In this document: piece by piece, positions 8,782-18,624 of the stretch
How positions within the stretch are numbered: position 1 is the first letter of the stretch
Layout: each line of letters opens with the position of its first letter
Assembly (NCBI GenBank): GCA_965116465.1
Contig: OZ220687.1
Span: 3,348,001-3,412,000, forward strand
DNA length: 64,000 bases
Direction of reading: 5' to 3'
DNA from: VXNF01 sp965116465
GTDB taxonomy: Bacteria; Actinomycetota; Acidimicrobiia; Acidimicrobiales; CATQHL01
Program-made: the position numbers and the translations under genes
Notes under the pieces: generated by a model
What the model was told of the DNA's origin: nothing
The model's input: only the letters and a program-made list of their open reading frames with translations
The model's database searches: none

Positions 8782-10368
8782 ATGACGGCCGTGGTCTCCA
8801 GCGAGGTCCCCGGCGAGGGAATCGTCATCGAGGGGCTGCACAAGCGCTACGGCGACACCGTTGCGCTCGGCGGGCTGGACATTGCGGCGCAGCCCGGCGA
8901 GATCCTCGGAATCGCCGGGCCCAACGGTTCGGGCAAGAGCACGATGGTCAAGACGCTGGCGGGCGAGGTGATCGCCGACCGGGGACGCATCCTGCTGGAC
9001 GGCGCCGAGCGAGACGCCGAGGATCTGGCCACCCAGGTGACGATCGTGCACCAGGAGCCGCAGGTCTTCCTGAACTTGACGGTTGCGGAGAACCTGCTCG
9101 TCGGCAGGGAGAACAGGAGGATCCTGAACCGGCGCATCGATGCCGCCGAGACCGAACTGCTGGCGGACATGGGTCTGAGCGCACATGCCGGCACGGTTCT
9201 CGAGCATCTCCCCCTGGCGGCGCAACAGCGCACCGAGATCGCACGCGCCCTGGCGCAGGATGCCCGCATCTTCCTGTTCGATGAGCCCAACTCGGCTCTG
9301 ACGGAGGAGGAGTCCGAGGATCTCTTCCGCCGCATGCACGACCTGGCCGATTCCGGCCGCCTGGTGATCCTGGTGTCGCACCGGTTGCACGAACTGGTGG
9401 TGCATGCGGACCGGGTGGGAATGATCATCGACGGGCAGTGCCGGGTGATCCTGAGCGGCGACGACCTGACCGAGGAGCGCGTGGCCCGAGAGCTCGTCGT
9501 CGGCGTGGCGCGAGACGCCGTGGGTGGCGACGAGGCACTCGCTGGATCCGCCGATGCGGCGCTGGCCGACAGCGAGGATGCTCCGGTCGCCCTGCACCTC
9601 TCCGGCTGGACGCACCGCGACGGCGCGTTCTCGGACATCGACATGTCGGTGGGACGCGGCGAGATCGTGGCCATCTCCGGTGTGGAGGGATCCGGAGCCC
9701 GCGCGCTGGTCCACTCGCTGGCGGGCTTCGCACCGGCGACCGGCTCGCTACGTGTCGGTGTGGACAGCACCTCGGAGACGAACGGCGACGGCAGGAGCGT
9801 CAAGGCCGCTACCGCCCAGGTGGGATTCGTGGGGGCGAACCGGGCCGAGAACCTCTTCTTCAACCTGTCGGTGGGCGAGAACCTGCTGTCGCGCCTCAGC
9901 ACCGACATCTGCGACCGGCTGGGGCTGCTGCATCCCCGGACGCTGCGTTCGGCGGCGAACCACCTCGCCGACCAGTTCCAGGTCAAGGCCGGTTCGGTGG
10001 ACGATCCGATGGGATCGCTCAGCGGCGGCAACCAGCAGAAGGTGGTGATCGGCGCGGCCACGGCCACGCGTCCCAAGATCCTCGTGCTCGAGGAGCCCAC
10101 CCGCGGTGTCGACGTGGGCAGCAAGTCGGAGATCTACCGGCTGCTGCGCCAGTACGCCGATCCCGAGAGTCAACTGGGGCTCCCGGACATGGAGGGCCAC
10201 GGCGAGGCCGTCGTGCTGTACTGCACCGAGGACGCCGAGATCTTCGAGGTCGCCGACCGGGTCTACGTGATCGCCCAGGGTCGGATCTCGGGCGAACTGA
10301 CCCTCTCGGACTACGACGACGTGGAGTCCTTCGCCGCCGACCGCGTCCACCTCGAAGCCGGCGGCTAA
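8782..10368 (+). CDS. Sugar-type ABC importer ATPase (XylG/RbsA class)
   Basis: This is the double-cassette ATPase of the importer, 528 aa, starting at ATG 8782, 2 nt after the permease stop. The first cassette has Walker A GPNGSGKST (about residues 46-54) and Walker B IFLFDEPNSAL, but its signature is the degenerate LPLAAQQRTEIARAL. The second cassette has a degenerate P-loop (GVEGSGARAL) and an intact signature SLSGGNQQKVV with LVLEEPTRGVDVGS. Such complementary degeneracy is usual in this family. The operon order is binding protein, permease, ATPase. The gene converges on the RCC1-like gene, 25 bp away. Confidence 0.93.
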   Translation: MTAVVSSEVPGEGIVIEGLHKRYGDTVALGGLDIAAQPGEILGIAGPNGSGKSTMVKTLAGEVIADRGRILLDGAERDAEDLATQVTIVHQEPQVFLNLTVAENLLVGRENRRILNRRIDAAETELLADMGLSAHAGTVLEHLPLAAQQRTEIARALAQDARIFLFDEPNSALTEEESEDLFRRMHDLADSGRLVILVSHRLHELVVHADRVGMIIDGQCRVILSGDDLTEERVARELVVGVARDAVGGDEALAGSADAALADSEDAPVALHLSGWTHRDGAFSDIDMSVGRGEIVAISGVEGSGARALVHSLAGFAPATGSLRVGVDSTSETNGDGRSVKAATAQVGFVGANRAENLFFNLSVGENLLSRLSTDICDRLGLLHPRTLRSAANHLADQFQVKAGSVDDPMGSLSGGNQQKVVIGAATATRPKILVLEEPTRGVDVGSKSEIYRLLRQYADPESQLGLPDMEGHGEAVVLYCTEDAEIFEVADRVYVIAQGRISGELTLSDYDDVESFAADRVHLEAGG

Positions 10369-10405
10369 CCGGAGGCTCTCGGAAGCTCAGGGGTTAGTCG
10401 GCGGC
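10357..10405. terminator. Convergent stem-loop containing both stop codons
   Basis: The 14-nt arms 10357-10370 and 10392-10405 pair with one mismatch and one wobble. The left arm holds the TAA of the ABC ATPase and the right arm the TAA of the minus-strand RCC1-like gene, so one hairpin could end both transcripts. Confidence 0.5.
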
Positions 10406-13400
10406 GCTGCTGGTGTCGGTTGCCTGGAATTCGCTCGGCAGCCATTCCACGCCGCCCGGTGCTGCGATCCTCGGGCCCCAACATTCGACGGCGCCGTTGG
10501 TGCGGATTCCGCAGGTGTGGTCGCCGCCGGCGGTGATTGCCATGAACTGCTCGGCCGGTATGGAGTCGAGCGTGTTGTACGGGCCTCCCCAGCAGGCCAC
10601 GGTGCTGTCGGTGCGGAGCCCGCAGGTGTGCCCGTCGCCGGCGGCGATGGAGCGGAACGGATCGGGGGGCGGCGCACTGGCTTCCTCGTAGCCGCTGCCC
10701 CAGCATTCGACGGTCTTGTTGCTGCGCAGCCCGCAGGACCTCTGCGCGCCGGCGGTGATGGCGCCGAATCTCTCCGGCGGCGGCGTGGACTGGCTGTGGT
10801 TGTCGCTGCCCCAGCATTCGACGTTGTTGCCCGGGCGGAGCCCGCAGGTGTGCCAGTCGCCGGCGGCGATTGATCGGAAGGCCCCCGTGGGTGTGATGGC
10901 GTCCCACGCGAAGCCGGAGCCCCAGCACTCAACGGTGCCGTCGGAGCGCAGCCCGCAGGTATGCGACCAGCCCGCAGTGATGGCGCGGAACTCTCCGGTG
11001 GGCGCGGCCAGGGGCGCGTGAGGGTTTGCTCCCCAGCAGAGAACCGTGCTGTCGGTGCGCAGCCCGCACGAGTGACCCGGACCTGCGGAGACGGCTTGGA
11101 ACGTTCCCGGCGGGGTGTCGATCCCGCCGTGGCCGGCCGGCCAGCAGATGGCGGCCCCGTCCGTGTGCACTGCGCAGGCATTCTGCATCCCTGCGGTCAC
11201 GGCACTGAAGGTCCCCGCGGGGGACTCGCGCGCCGCTGGACCCCAGCATTCGATCGTGCCGTCCACGCGAATCGCGCAGGATTGGTGCTGGTCGACGTCC
11301 AGAGATTCGAACGCACCCGCGGGGGGTGTGGTGAGCCCACCGTAGTCATCACCCCAGCACTGGATCGTTCCGTTCATCCGGAGACCGCAGGAGTGAAGGG
11401 AGCCGGCGCCGACCGCCTGGAACGTCCCCGCCGGCGCGTCGGACTGTCCGGAGCTGTTGCGACCCCAGCACTGGACGGTGTCGTCGGTACGCAGCGCGCA
11501 GGAGAACATGACGCCGGCGCTGACGGCGCGGAACTTCCCCGCGGGCGGGTCGGCCTCACCGCAGCAGTTGTCGCCCCAGCACCCGATTGTGCCGTCGGCG
11601 CGCACCGCGCAGGTGTGCGCGAATCCGGCGCTGACGTGCTGGAACATCCCGGCGGGCGCGTCGGATTGCCCGTCGGCGTTGTAACCCCAGCAGGTGACGG
11701 TGTTGTCCGTGCGCAGCCCGCATGAGTGGCCGCCGCCGACCGATACGGACACGAACCTGCCGCCGGGAGTAGCGACCGGTGGCTCAGTCTCACTGCCGGC
11801 GACCGCCGCCGCTCCGTCGCGCTCGGTTGCCTCACGCGGAAGGTGAGCGGGATCGACTCGGTCCCCCTCGGCTCCCCAGACCACACCCTCGGGACTCGCC
11901 ACCGCAGGGCCCCAGCACTCGGCGGTGTGGTCGGGGCGTAGGCCACAGGCATGGGTGGCTCCGGAACTCACCGCCCGGAAGGAACCCGCGGGCACGCGCT
12001 CGATCGCCGTGTCGGAGTCGAGAATGGTCGAACACTCGACGCTGCTATCGGTGCGCAAACCGCACACGTGGAACCAGCCCGAACTGATCGCATCGAACCC
12101 CGCAGGGTGCAGTCCGGCGTCCTCCGGAAAGTAGTCGCCCCAACACTGCATGGACCCGTCGGTCCGCAACCCGCACGAGTGGTCGTTGCCGGCGGTCACC
12201 GTGCTGAACGCGCCGGCTGGCGAGTCGGTCGTGCCGAAGAAGTCCGATCCCCAGCATTCGACCGAGCCGTCGGCCCTCACACCGCACGAATGCTCGTAGC
12301 CCACCGCGACCACGCGGAACGCGCCGTCGGGGGCGTCGATCCTCCCGTACGAGTCGTCGCCCCAGCACTCCACGGTGTCGTCGGTCCGCAGACCGCAGGA
12401 ATGGCGCTCACCGGCCGAGAGGGAACGGAACGTGCCCGCGGGCGCGTCCGTCCGGCCGTCGTCGAAGTTGCCCCAGCAGACGATCGTGCCGCCGGTCCGC
12501 AGCCCGCAGGTGTGCTCCCCGCCGGCGGCGACAGCCTGGTACTCGCCCCCGGGCGGCGTCGCCTGGCCGTAGTAGTCCCACCCCCAGCAATCGAGGGTGT
12601 TGTCGCTGCGGAGGCCGCAGGTGTGGTTCGTCCCCGCGGTTAGGGCGTCAAAGGTCCCGGTGGCAGGGTCGACGGTCCCGCCGCGGTCGAGACCCCAGCA
12701 GCGGATCGTCCCATCGGCGCGGAGGCCACAGGTGTGCAAGCGGCCGGTGGCGATGGCGCGGAACGGACCGCCGGGGGCCTCCGTCCTCCCGGAGAGGTTG
12801 TAGCCCCAGCAGTGGGCGGTGTCGTCGCTGCGCAGCGCACACGAATGGTCGTCACCCGCTGTGACGGCGCGGAACGTGCCGGTCGGCGGTTCGACGCCCC
12901 CGTAGAGTTCGTGTCCCCAGCACGCGATGTGGCCGTCGGTGCGCACCGCGCACGTGTGGCGGTAGCCGGCGGCGAGAGCCTGAAAGGTGCCGGCGGGTGC
13001 GTCGGTCTGTCCGTCACGGTTGGTGCCCCAGCATGCGACGGTCCCGTCGGTGCGCATCCCGCACGTGTGCCGGTAGCCGGCGACGACCGCCTCGAAACTG
13101 CCGGCCGGTGCGTCGGTGCGCCCGTCACGGTTGCTGCCCCAGCACGCGATGGTGTTGTCGGTGCGCAGTGCGCACGTGTGCCAGTCGCCGGCGGTGATGG
13201 CGCGGAACGTGCCGGTGGGTGGGTCGGCCCTTCCCTGGAAATCGCTGCCCCAGCAGGCGACGGTGCCGTCGATGCGGAGCCCGCACGTGTGGCTCTCGCC
13301 GGCGGCAACGGCAGCGAACACTCCGGCGGGCGCGTCGGACTCGCCCTCGTGATTGCTGCCCCAGCACGCGATCGTGCCGTCGACGCGGACAGCGCACGAG

Positions 13401-13753
13401 TGGTCGGCTCCGGCCGCGACAGCCTGGAATCCACCAGTGGATCGAGCGCCCGTCTCGTCAACGGCAAGTGGATCAACCTCACCGGCGGGGCTGGGCTGCA
13501 CATCGTCGCTCGGGCGAGCCGCGCTCGCCCCGTCGTCGGCGGGGCGCCGCCCAAGGTCGGGAGCACTGTCGGGATTCGCCGTCGAGACAGCACGAGCGCC
13601 GGACTCGACGTCGCCGTCAAGCGGCGCTTCGCTCGGAGGCGCCTCGGGAATCGAGGCGACGGCCGTGCCGGTTCGACTCGGCGGCACTCCACCGTCGGCA
13701 CTCGAGCAGCCGGCGACAACGACGGCAATGGCCAGAATCCACAGCCGGCACAT
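10394..13753 (-). CDS. Surface lipoprotein with 26 RCC1/BLIP-II-like repeats
   Basis: This 1119-aa protein starts at ATG 13753, after a purine-rich GAGGGGGCGGG. Its leader MCRLWILAIAVVVAGCSS carries a lipobox (VVAGC), so it should be a lipid-anchored surface protein. After a spacer of about 90 polar residues come 26 repeats of about 37 residues. The consensus is F-x-A-V-x-A-G-x-x-H-T-C-G-L-R-x-D-x-T-V-x-C-W-G. A linker of about 40 residues separates repeats 14 and 15. Short 37-residue blades resemble BLIP-II more than eukaryotic RCC1 (about 50), and imply tandem beta-propellers. Nearly every repeat has two cysteines, which could form a disulfide per blade outside the cell. Repeat 13 has lost CWG and repeat 20 has CWP. 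The function is probably binding; the partner is unknown. Confidence 0.85.
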   Translation of the reverse strand: MCRLWILAIAVVVAGCSSADGGVPPSRTGTAVASIPEAPPSEAPLDGDVESGARAVSTANPDSAPDLGRRPADDGASAARPSDDVQPSPAGEVDPLAVDETGARSTGGFQAVAAGADHSCAVRVDGTIACWGSNHEGESDAPAGVFAAVAAGESHTCGLRIDGTVACWGSDFQGRADPPTGTFRAITAGDWHTCALRTDNTIACWGSNRDGRTDAPAGSFEAVVAGYRHTCGMRTDGTVACWGTNRDGQTDAPAGTFQALAAGYRHTCAVRTDGHIACWGHELYGGVEPPTGTFRAVTAGDDHSCALRSDDTAHCWGYNLSGRTEAPGGPFRAIATGRLHTCGLRADGTIRCWGLDRGGTVDPATGTFDALTAGTNHTCGLRSDNTLDCWGWDYYGQATPPGGEYQAVAAGGEHTCGLRTGGTIVCWGNFDDGRTDAPAGTFRSLSAGERHSCGLRTDDTVECWGDDSYGRIDAPDGAFRVVAVGYEHSCGVRADGSVECWGSDFFGTTDSPAGAFSTVTAGNDHSCGLRTDGSMQCWGDYFPEDAGLHPAGFDAISSGWFHVCGLRTDSSVECSTILDSDTAIERVPAGSFRAVSSGATHACGLRPDHTAECWGPAVASPEGVVWGAEGDRVDPAHLPREATERDGAAAVAGSETEPPVATPGGRFVSVSVGGGHSCGLRTDNTVTCWGYNADGQSDAPAGMFQHVSAGFAHTCAVRADGTIGCWGDNCCGEADPPAGKFRAVSAGVMFSCALRTDDTVQCWGRNSSGQSDAPAGTFQAVGAGSLHSCGLRMNGTIQCWGDDYGGLTTPPAGAFESLDVDQHQSCAIRVDGTIECWGPAARESPAGTFSAVTAGMQNACAVHTDGAAICWPAGHGGIDTPPGTFQAVSAGPGHSCGLRTDSTVLCWGANPHAPLAAPTGEFRAITAGWSHTCGLRSDGTVECWGSGFAWDAITPTGAFRSIAAGDWHTCGLRPGNNVECWGSDNHSQSTPPPERFGAITAGAQRSCGLRSNKTVECWGSGYEEASAPPPDPFRSIAAGDGHTCGLRTDSTVACWGGPYNTLDSIPAEQFMAITAGGDHTCGIRTNGAVECWGPRIAAPGGVEWLPSEFQATDTSSAAD

Positions 13754-14111
13754 CACCCGCCCCCTCGTACCAACATGTCCGGCCCACGGCGAGCGAGCGC
13801 ATGTCCGCACTCGACTATCGATAGTCGCACATGCAGCACGCTACAAATGCTGTTCTGCACTCTCGGGACGGATGAGTTCGTCGACGCCATCGGAACCGGG
13901 ACCGCCGACTGCGACGACACACGACTCCCAACGCGAGCCGACGTTCGAGCGAACTCGACTCCGGCGGTTGCCGCCCCCGAACGATCGGTGGCAGAGCGTC
14001 CCCCCGACGGGGATCGTTCCCGAGCAACACGATCAACCGGCCCGCCGAAGCCATCGTCGACGGGACCCCCCTCACCGGTCTACGGCGCCGCTGCCGCCGG
14101 CGAGGATTACG
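13754..14111. other. Intergenic region upstream of the RCC1-like gene
   Basis: This 358-bp stretch between the RCC1-like start and the 3' end of the protease gene holds the palindrome at 13812-13827. I see no convincing gene, RNA or insertion sequence in the remainder. Confidence 0.5.
13812..13827 (-). promoter_or_regulatory. Palindromic operator candidate upstream of the RCC1-like gene
   Basis: CGACTATCGATAGTCG is a perfect 16-bp palindrome about 60 bp upstream of ATG 13753. On the minus strand TTGTAG lies 17 bp before TATCGA, so the palindrome would overlap a weak -10 element. A dimeric regulator bound here could block transcription. Confidence 0.45.
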
Positions 14112-14486
14112 TCAGGCGGCGGAGCAGTGGGCGTGCATGATCATCACGTGGGGGACGAGACGCCGGGTGACCGGGTCCACGGCCAGGGCCAGGCTCTCGA
14201 GGGTCAGAGCGCCGAGTAGGGGCACCGAGCCGTCCTCGCCGAAGGCCACCTGGGTCGTGACGCTCTCGCCGCTGACCGTCGCCCGGGCCTCGCCGACGTC
14301 CGCCTCGAACAGCCGACCGTCAGCGAGTCGAAGCCGGCGTCTGTAGGTCGGTTCGACGCCGATCTCGCGCAGCACGCAGGCCGGCAGCGAGGTATAGAAG
14401 GCCCCGGTGTCGACCAGCGCCTCGACTTCCACGGATCTCTCGCCGCTCAGATCGGTGATCCGCAGCGGCCAGGGGAATGTCCCCAT
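14112..14486 (-). CDS. Retropepsin-like (clan AA) aspartic protease
   Basis: This small 124-aa protein carries the clan AA catalytic motif ALVDTGAFYTSLP about 25 residues from its start. Later come LRLADGR and the hydrophobic LLGALTLESLALAVD, which match the second half of a single-lobe retropepsin fold. One active-site Asp per chain means it must dimerise. I chose ATG 14486 because GAGGGGGG lies upstream, whereas ATG 14525 has no ribosome site. No signal peptide is seen, so it is probably cytoplasmic. Substrates are unknown. Confidence 0.75.
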   Translation of the reverse strand: MGTFPWPLRITDLSGERSVEVEALVDTGAFYTSLPACVLREIGVEPTYRRRLRLADGRLFEADVGEARATVSGESVTTQVAFGEDGSVPLLGALTLESLALAVDPVTRRLVPHVMIMHAHCSAA

Positions 14487-14547
14487 TTCCGTCGCCCCCC
14501 TCGGGTTGTCCGTGCCGCTCAGCATAGCCCGTGAACTGCAGCAAGTC

Positions 14548-14592
14548 GCAATATTTCATATATCATACATATCTTTCCTTATGTTGGGTATC
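14548..14592. promoter_or_regulatory. AT-rich promoter region between the protease gene and uvrC
   Basis: This is a conspicuous AT-rich island (atatttcatatatcatac and on) in otherwise about 70% GC DNA, between the divergent protease gene and uvrC. It probably holds start sites for one or both, but no clear -35/-10 pair can be assigned. Confidence 0.3.
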
Positions 14593-14694
14593 TGATTGGC
14601 CCCGGTTGCCAGAGTCTCGAACCGAACTTCTCGATCGACTTCCGGTTCCGGCGGTCCGAGCCGTCACGTGGGCAGTCGTACCATTAGGGGCGTG

Positions 14695-16545
14695 ATGGAG
14701 CGCCCGGCTGCTGCGACCATCCCCGAGGTTCCCGGGTCGTACCAGTTCCTCGACGGCGACGGCCGGATCATCTACGTCGGCAAGGCCAAGTCGCTGCGCA
14801 GCCGGGTCGGCAGCTACTTCCAGAGTCCGGCGCAGCTCACCCCCCGAACGGCCCAGCTGATGGCCGCCGCGGCGTCGCTGGAGTGGATCACCGTGGCCAC
14901 CGAGGTGGACGCCCTCCTGCTGGAGTACAGCCTCATCCAGCGCCACCAGCCGCGCTTCAACGTGCGCTACCGGGACGACAAGAGCTACCCGTTCCTGTGC
15001 GTCACGCTGGTGGACGAGTGGCCGAGGGCCATGGTCGTGCGGGGACGCAAGCGCAAGGGCAACCGCTACTTCGGCCCGTACGGCCACGCCTACGCCATCC
15101 GCGAGACGCTCGACCTCCTGCTGCGGACCTTCCCGATCCGCACCTGCTCGGACAACAAGTTCGCCGATCATCAGCGACTCGGGCGACCCTGCCTGCTGTT
15201 CCACATCGAGCGCTGCGCCGGGCCCTGTGTGGGGGAGATCGACGGGGAGCGGTACGGCGAGCTGGTCGGCGAACTGCTGGACTTCCTGAGCGGCGACACC
15301 GGCGAGATCATCGGGCGTCTGGAGGCCGACATGGCCGCCGCCGCAGAGGCGCTGGACTTCGAGCGGGCGGCCCAGCTCCGGGACCGTCTGGCGAGCGTGC
15401 GCAAGGCCATCGAGCGCCAGGAGATGGTGGGCTCGCGGGCCGAGGACGCCGACGTTTTCGGCATGGTCTCCGACGAGTTGGAGGCTGCCGTGTCGGTGTT
15501 CTTCGTGCGCAAGGGCAGGGTCATGGGCCAGCGCGGCTTCATCGTGGACCGCGCCGAGGACCTCTCCGGCGCCGAGTTGATGGGCAGGGTCCTGGAGCGG
15601 ATCTACTTCGACGAGAACCCGCTGGGATACCCGAAGGCGGTGCTGGTGCCGGAGTTGCCCGCCGGCGAGGACATGTACGCCGGCTGGCTGGGGGGCCTGC
15701 GGGGCTCGAAGGTGCAGATCAGGGTGCCGCAGCGGGGCGCCAAGCGGCGCCTGGCCGAGACGGCCCGCCAGAACGCCGCCGACTCCCTCCAGCGCCACCG
15801 CCTCAAGCGGGCCAGCGACCACAACAGCCGAGCCCGGGCGCTCAACGAGTTGCAGCAGTACCTAGGGCTGCCCGACGCCCCGCTGCGCATCGAGTGCTAC
15901 GACATGAGCCACCTCGGCGGCCAGGACTATGTGGGGTCGATGGTGGTCATGGAGGACGCCCTGCCCCGAAAGTCCGAGTACCGCCGCTTCCGCCTACGCC
16001 ACGTGACCGGCAACGACGACCTGGCGGCCATGGAGGAGGTGCTGGAGCGGCGCCTGCGGAACTACCTCGACAACCGCCACCTGCCGCCCGCCGAGCGCGG
16101 CCGCTTCGCCTACCCGCCGCAGCTGTTGCTGGTGGACGGCGGCCTCGGTCAGTTGGGGGTGGCCAAGCGGGTGCTGGCCCGCCTGGGTCTGGCGGGGGAG
16201 ATACCGGCGGCCGCGCTGGCCAAGCAGTTCGAGGAGGTGTTCGTGCCCGACCAGCCCGAGGCGGTGCGGATACCGCGGCAGTCCGAGGCCCTGTACCTGC
16301 TGCAGCGCATCCGCGACGAGAGCCACCGCTTCGCCCTCGCCTACCACCGCCAGTTGCGTGGCAAGCGCATGACCACCTCGGCGCTGGATGGGATCCGCGG
16401 CCTCGGTCCGGCGCGGCGCATGCGGCTGGTAGCTGAGCTCGGCGGCGTGCGGGCCGTGCAGAACACCTCGCTGGAGGACCTGCAGTCCCTCAGCTGGCTG
16501 CCCGACGCCGTCGCCGAAGCCGTCCACACCAAGTTCCACTCCTGA
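14695..16545 (+). CDS. uvrC: UvrC, excinuclease ABC subunit C
   Basis: UvrC makes both incisions around lesions bound by UvrB. The 616-aa product has the GIY-YIG nuclease domain at residues about 12-90 (GSYQFLDGDGRIIYVGKAKS), a cysteine cluster (CLLFHIERCAGPC), a UVR motif that binds UvrB (LDFERAAQLRDRL), the RNase H-like endonuclease domain (ECYDMSHLGG, about residue 400) and a C-terminal helix-hairpin-helix region. The conserved N-terminus starts at ATG 14695 (GTG 14692 is also possible). An in-frame ATG at 14596 would add 33 unrelated residues. It is followed by rapZ, the classic actinobacterial order. Confidence 0.97.
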   Translation: MERPAAATIPEVPGSYQFLDGDGRIIYVGKAKSLRSRVGSYFQSPAQLTPRTAQLMAAAASLEWITVATEVDALLLEYSLIQRHQPRFNVRYRDDKSYPFLCVTLVDEWPRAMVVRGRKRKGNRYFGPYGHAYAIRETLDLLLRTFPIRTCSDNKFADHQRLGRPCLLFHIERCAGPCVGEIDGERYGELVGELLDFLSGDTGEIIGRLEADMAAAAEALDFERAAQLRDRLASVRKAIERQEMVGSRAEDADVFGMVSDELEAAVSVFFVRKGRVMGQRGFIVDRAEDLSGAELMGRVLERIYFDENPLGYPKAVLVPELPAGEDMYAGWLGGLRGSKVQIRVPQRGAKRRLAETARQNAADSLQRHRLKRASDHNSRARALNELQQYLGLPDAPLRIECYDMSHLGGQDYVGSMVVMEDALPRKSEYRRFRLRHVTGNDDLAAMEEVLERRLRNYLDNRHLPPAERGRFAYPPQLLLVDGGLGQLGVAKRVLARLGLAGEIPAAALAKQFEEVFVPDQPEAVRIPRQSEALYLLQRIRDESHRFALAYHRQLRGKRMTTSALDGIRGLGPARRMRLVAELGGVRAVQNTSLEDLQSLSWLPDAVAEAVHTKFHS

Positions 16546-16590
16546 CCGTTCTCGGCGGCCCGGCCGGTTGTTGCCGCCCTCGCCCGCGTC

Positions 16591-16610
16591 ATCCCGGCGA
16601 AGGCCGGGAT
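16591..16610. repeat. REP-like palindrome between uvrC and rapZ
   Basis: ATCCCGGC and GCCGGGAT pair around the tetraloop GAAG, flanked by CGTC and CCAG. This matches the dispersed REP-like elements of the type CGTCATTCCGGCGAA. It may also end uvrC transcription. A second, longer copy lies inside a coding region at 40808-40857. Confidence 0.65.
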
Positions 16611-16660
16611 CCAGTGCCGCCACCGATCGACGGGCGGAGTGTGTTCGGTAGGCTCGGGGC

Positions 16661-17512
16661 GTGCTGGTCGTCATCACCGGGCTGTCGGGGTCGGGGCGAT
16701 CGGAGGCGGCGAACTGTCTCGAGGACCAGGGGTTCTTCGTCATCGACAACCTGCCGCCGTCGTTGATCCCGAAGGTCATCGAGTTGGCGGGTCCGAGCAT
16801 CGAGCGGCTCTGCCTGACGATGGGGACCGAGCGCTACTCCGACGAGATCGGTCCGGCGGTAGCGGATCTGCGCGCCGCGGCGAAGGGGGCGCCTCACTAC
16901 AGCGACGTGCGCCTCTGGTTCCTGGAGGCCCGCACGCAGGTGCTGGTACAGCGCTACGAGGGATCTCGCCGGCGCCATCCCTTCGCCCTGCGAGGCTCGG
17001 TGGAGGAGGCCGTCGAGGCCGAGCGCGAGTCCCTCTGCGGCCTGCGCGCCGACGCCGACGTGGTGATCGACACCTCCGACACGAACGTGCACGAGCTGCG
17101 GGACCGCATCGTGCGGCTCATCGACGACGGCGGGGCCCGGAGGTTGATCACGCGGGTGCTGTCGTTCAGCTTCAAGCATGGACTGCCCGCTGACGTGGAC
17201 ATGGTGTTCGACTGCCGGTTCCTGCCGAACCCTCATTGGGAGGCGGAACTGCGGCCCCTCGACGGCACCGACGAGCGCGTGCGGGAATTCGTGATCGGCA
17301 GCCCGCTGGGGGAGCGGTTCGCCGGCAACCTGGACGATCTCTGCGAACTGCTCCTGCCGGCGTTCGAGGCGGAGGGCAAGACCTACCTCACGCTGGCATT
17401 CGGCTGCACGGGGGGAAGGCACCGCTCGGTCTGCCTGGCCGAGCACGCGGCGGCCACGCTGCGGCGGCTCGGATTCGATCCCCAGATCCAGCACCGGGAT
17501 CTGCAACGCTGA
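16661..17512 (+). CDS. rapZ: RapZ/YvcJ-family nucleotide-binding protein
   Basis: This is a P-loop protein of the RapZ family, which in other bacteria binds nucleotides and RNA and tunes cell-wall precursor synthesis or competence. The 283-aa product has P-loop TGLSGSGRS (residues 6-14) with Arg in place of Lys, as in other actinobacterial members, then FFVIDNLPPSLIPKV. Its C-terminal domain shows FSFKHGLPADVDMVFDCRFLPNPHW and TLAFGCTGGRHRSV (both strongly conserved). GTG 16661 is the first in-frame start that gives the conserved N-terminus. Unlike the usual order, gap follows 74 bp later, with no yvcK or whiA. Confidence 0.94.
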   Translation: MLVVITGLSGSGRSEAANCLEDQGFFVIDNLPPSLIPKVIELAGPSIERLCLTMGTERYSDEIGPAVADLRAAAKGAPHYSDVRLWFLEARTQVLVQRYEGSRRRHPFALRGSVEEAVEAERESLCGLRADADVVIDTSDTNVHELRDRIVRLIDDGGARRLITRVLSFSFKHGLPADVDMVFDCRFLPNPHWEAELRPLDGTDERVREFVIGSPLGERFAGNLDDLCELLLPAFEAEGKTYLTLAFGCTGGRHRSVCLAEHAAATLRRLGFDPQIQHRDLQR

Positions 17513-17586
17513 GAGCCTGCGGCGCGGCGGCGCGCCGGAAAGCGCCTCGGCGGGCGCCAAGAACGCGACACGACGGAGGAATCCAT

Positions 17587-18588
<1,002 letters not shown>

Positions 18589-18624
18589 GGAGGCTCCGAT
18601 CCACCGCCTGGCGGGGTGCGGACG

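Noticed and set aside
10500..13440. Regular spacing of similar DNA blocks that resembles a repeat array
   Set aside because: The period of about 111 bp is the coding periodicity of 37-residue protein repeats, and the units are diverged. It is not a CRISPR.
12734..14140. A 468-codon open frame on the plus strand opposite the RCC1-like gene
   Set aside because: It mirrors the 37-residue repeats of the minus-strand protein and has no start signal, domain or independent composition.
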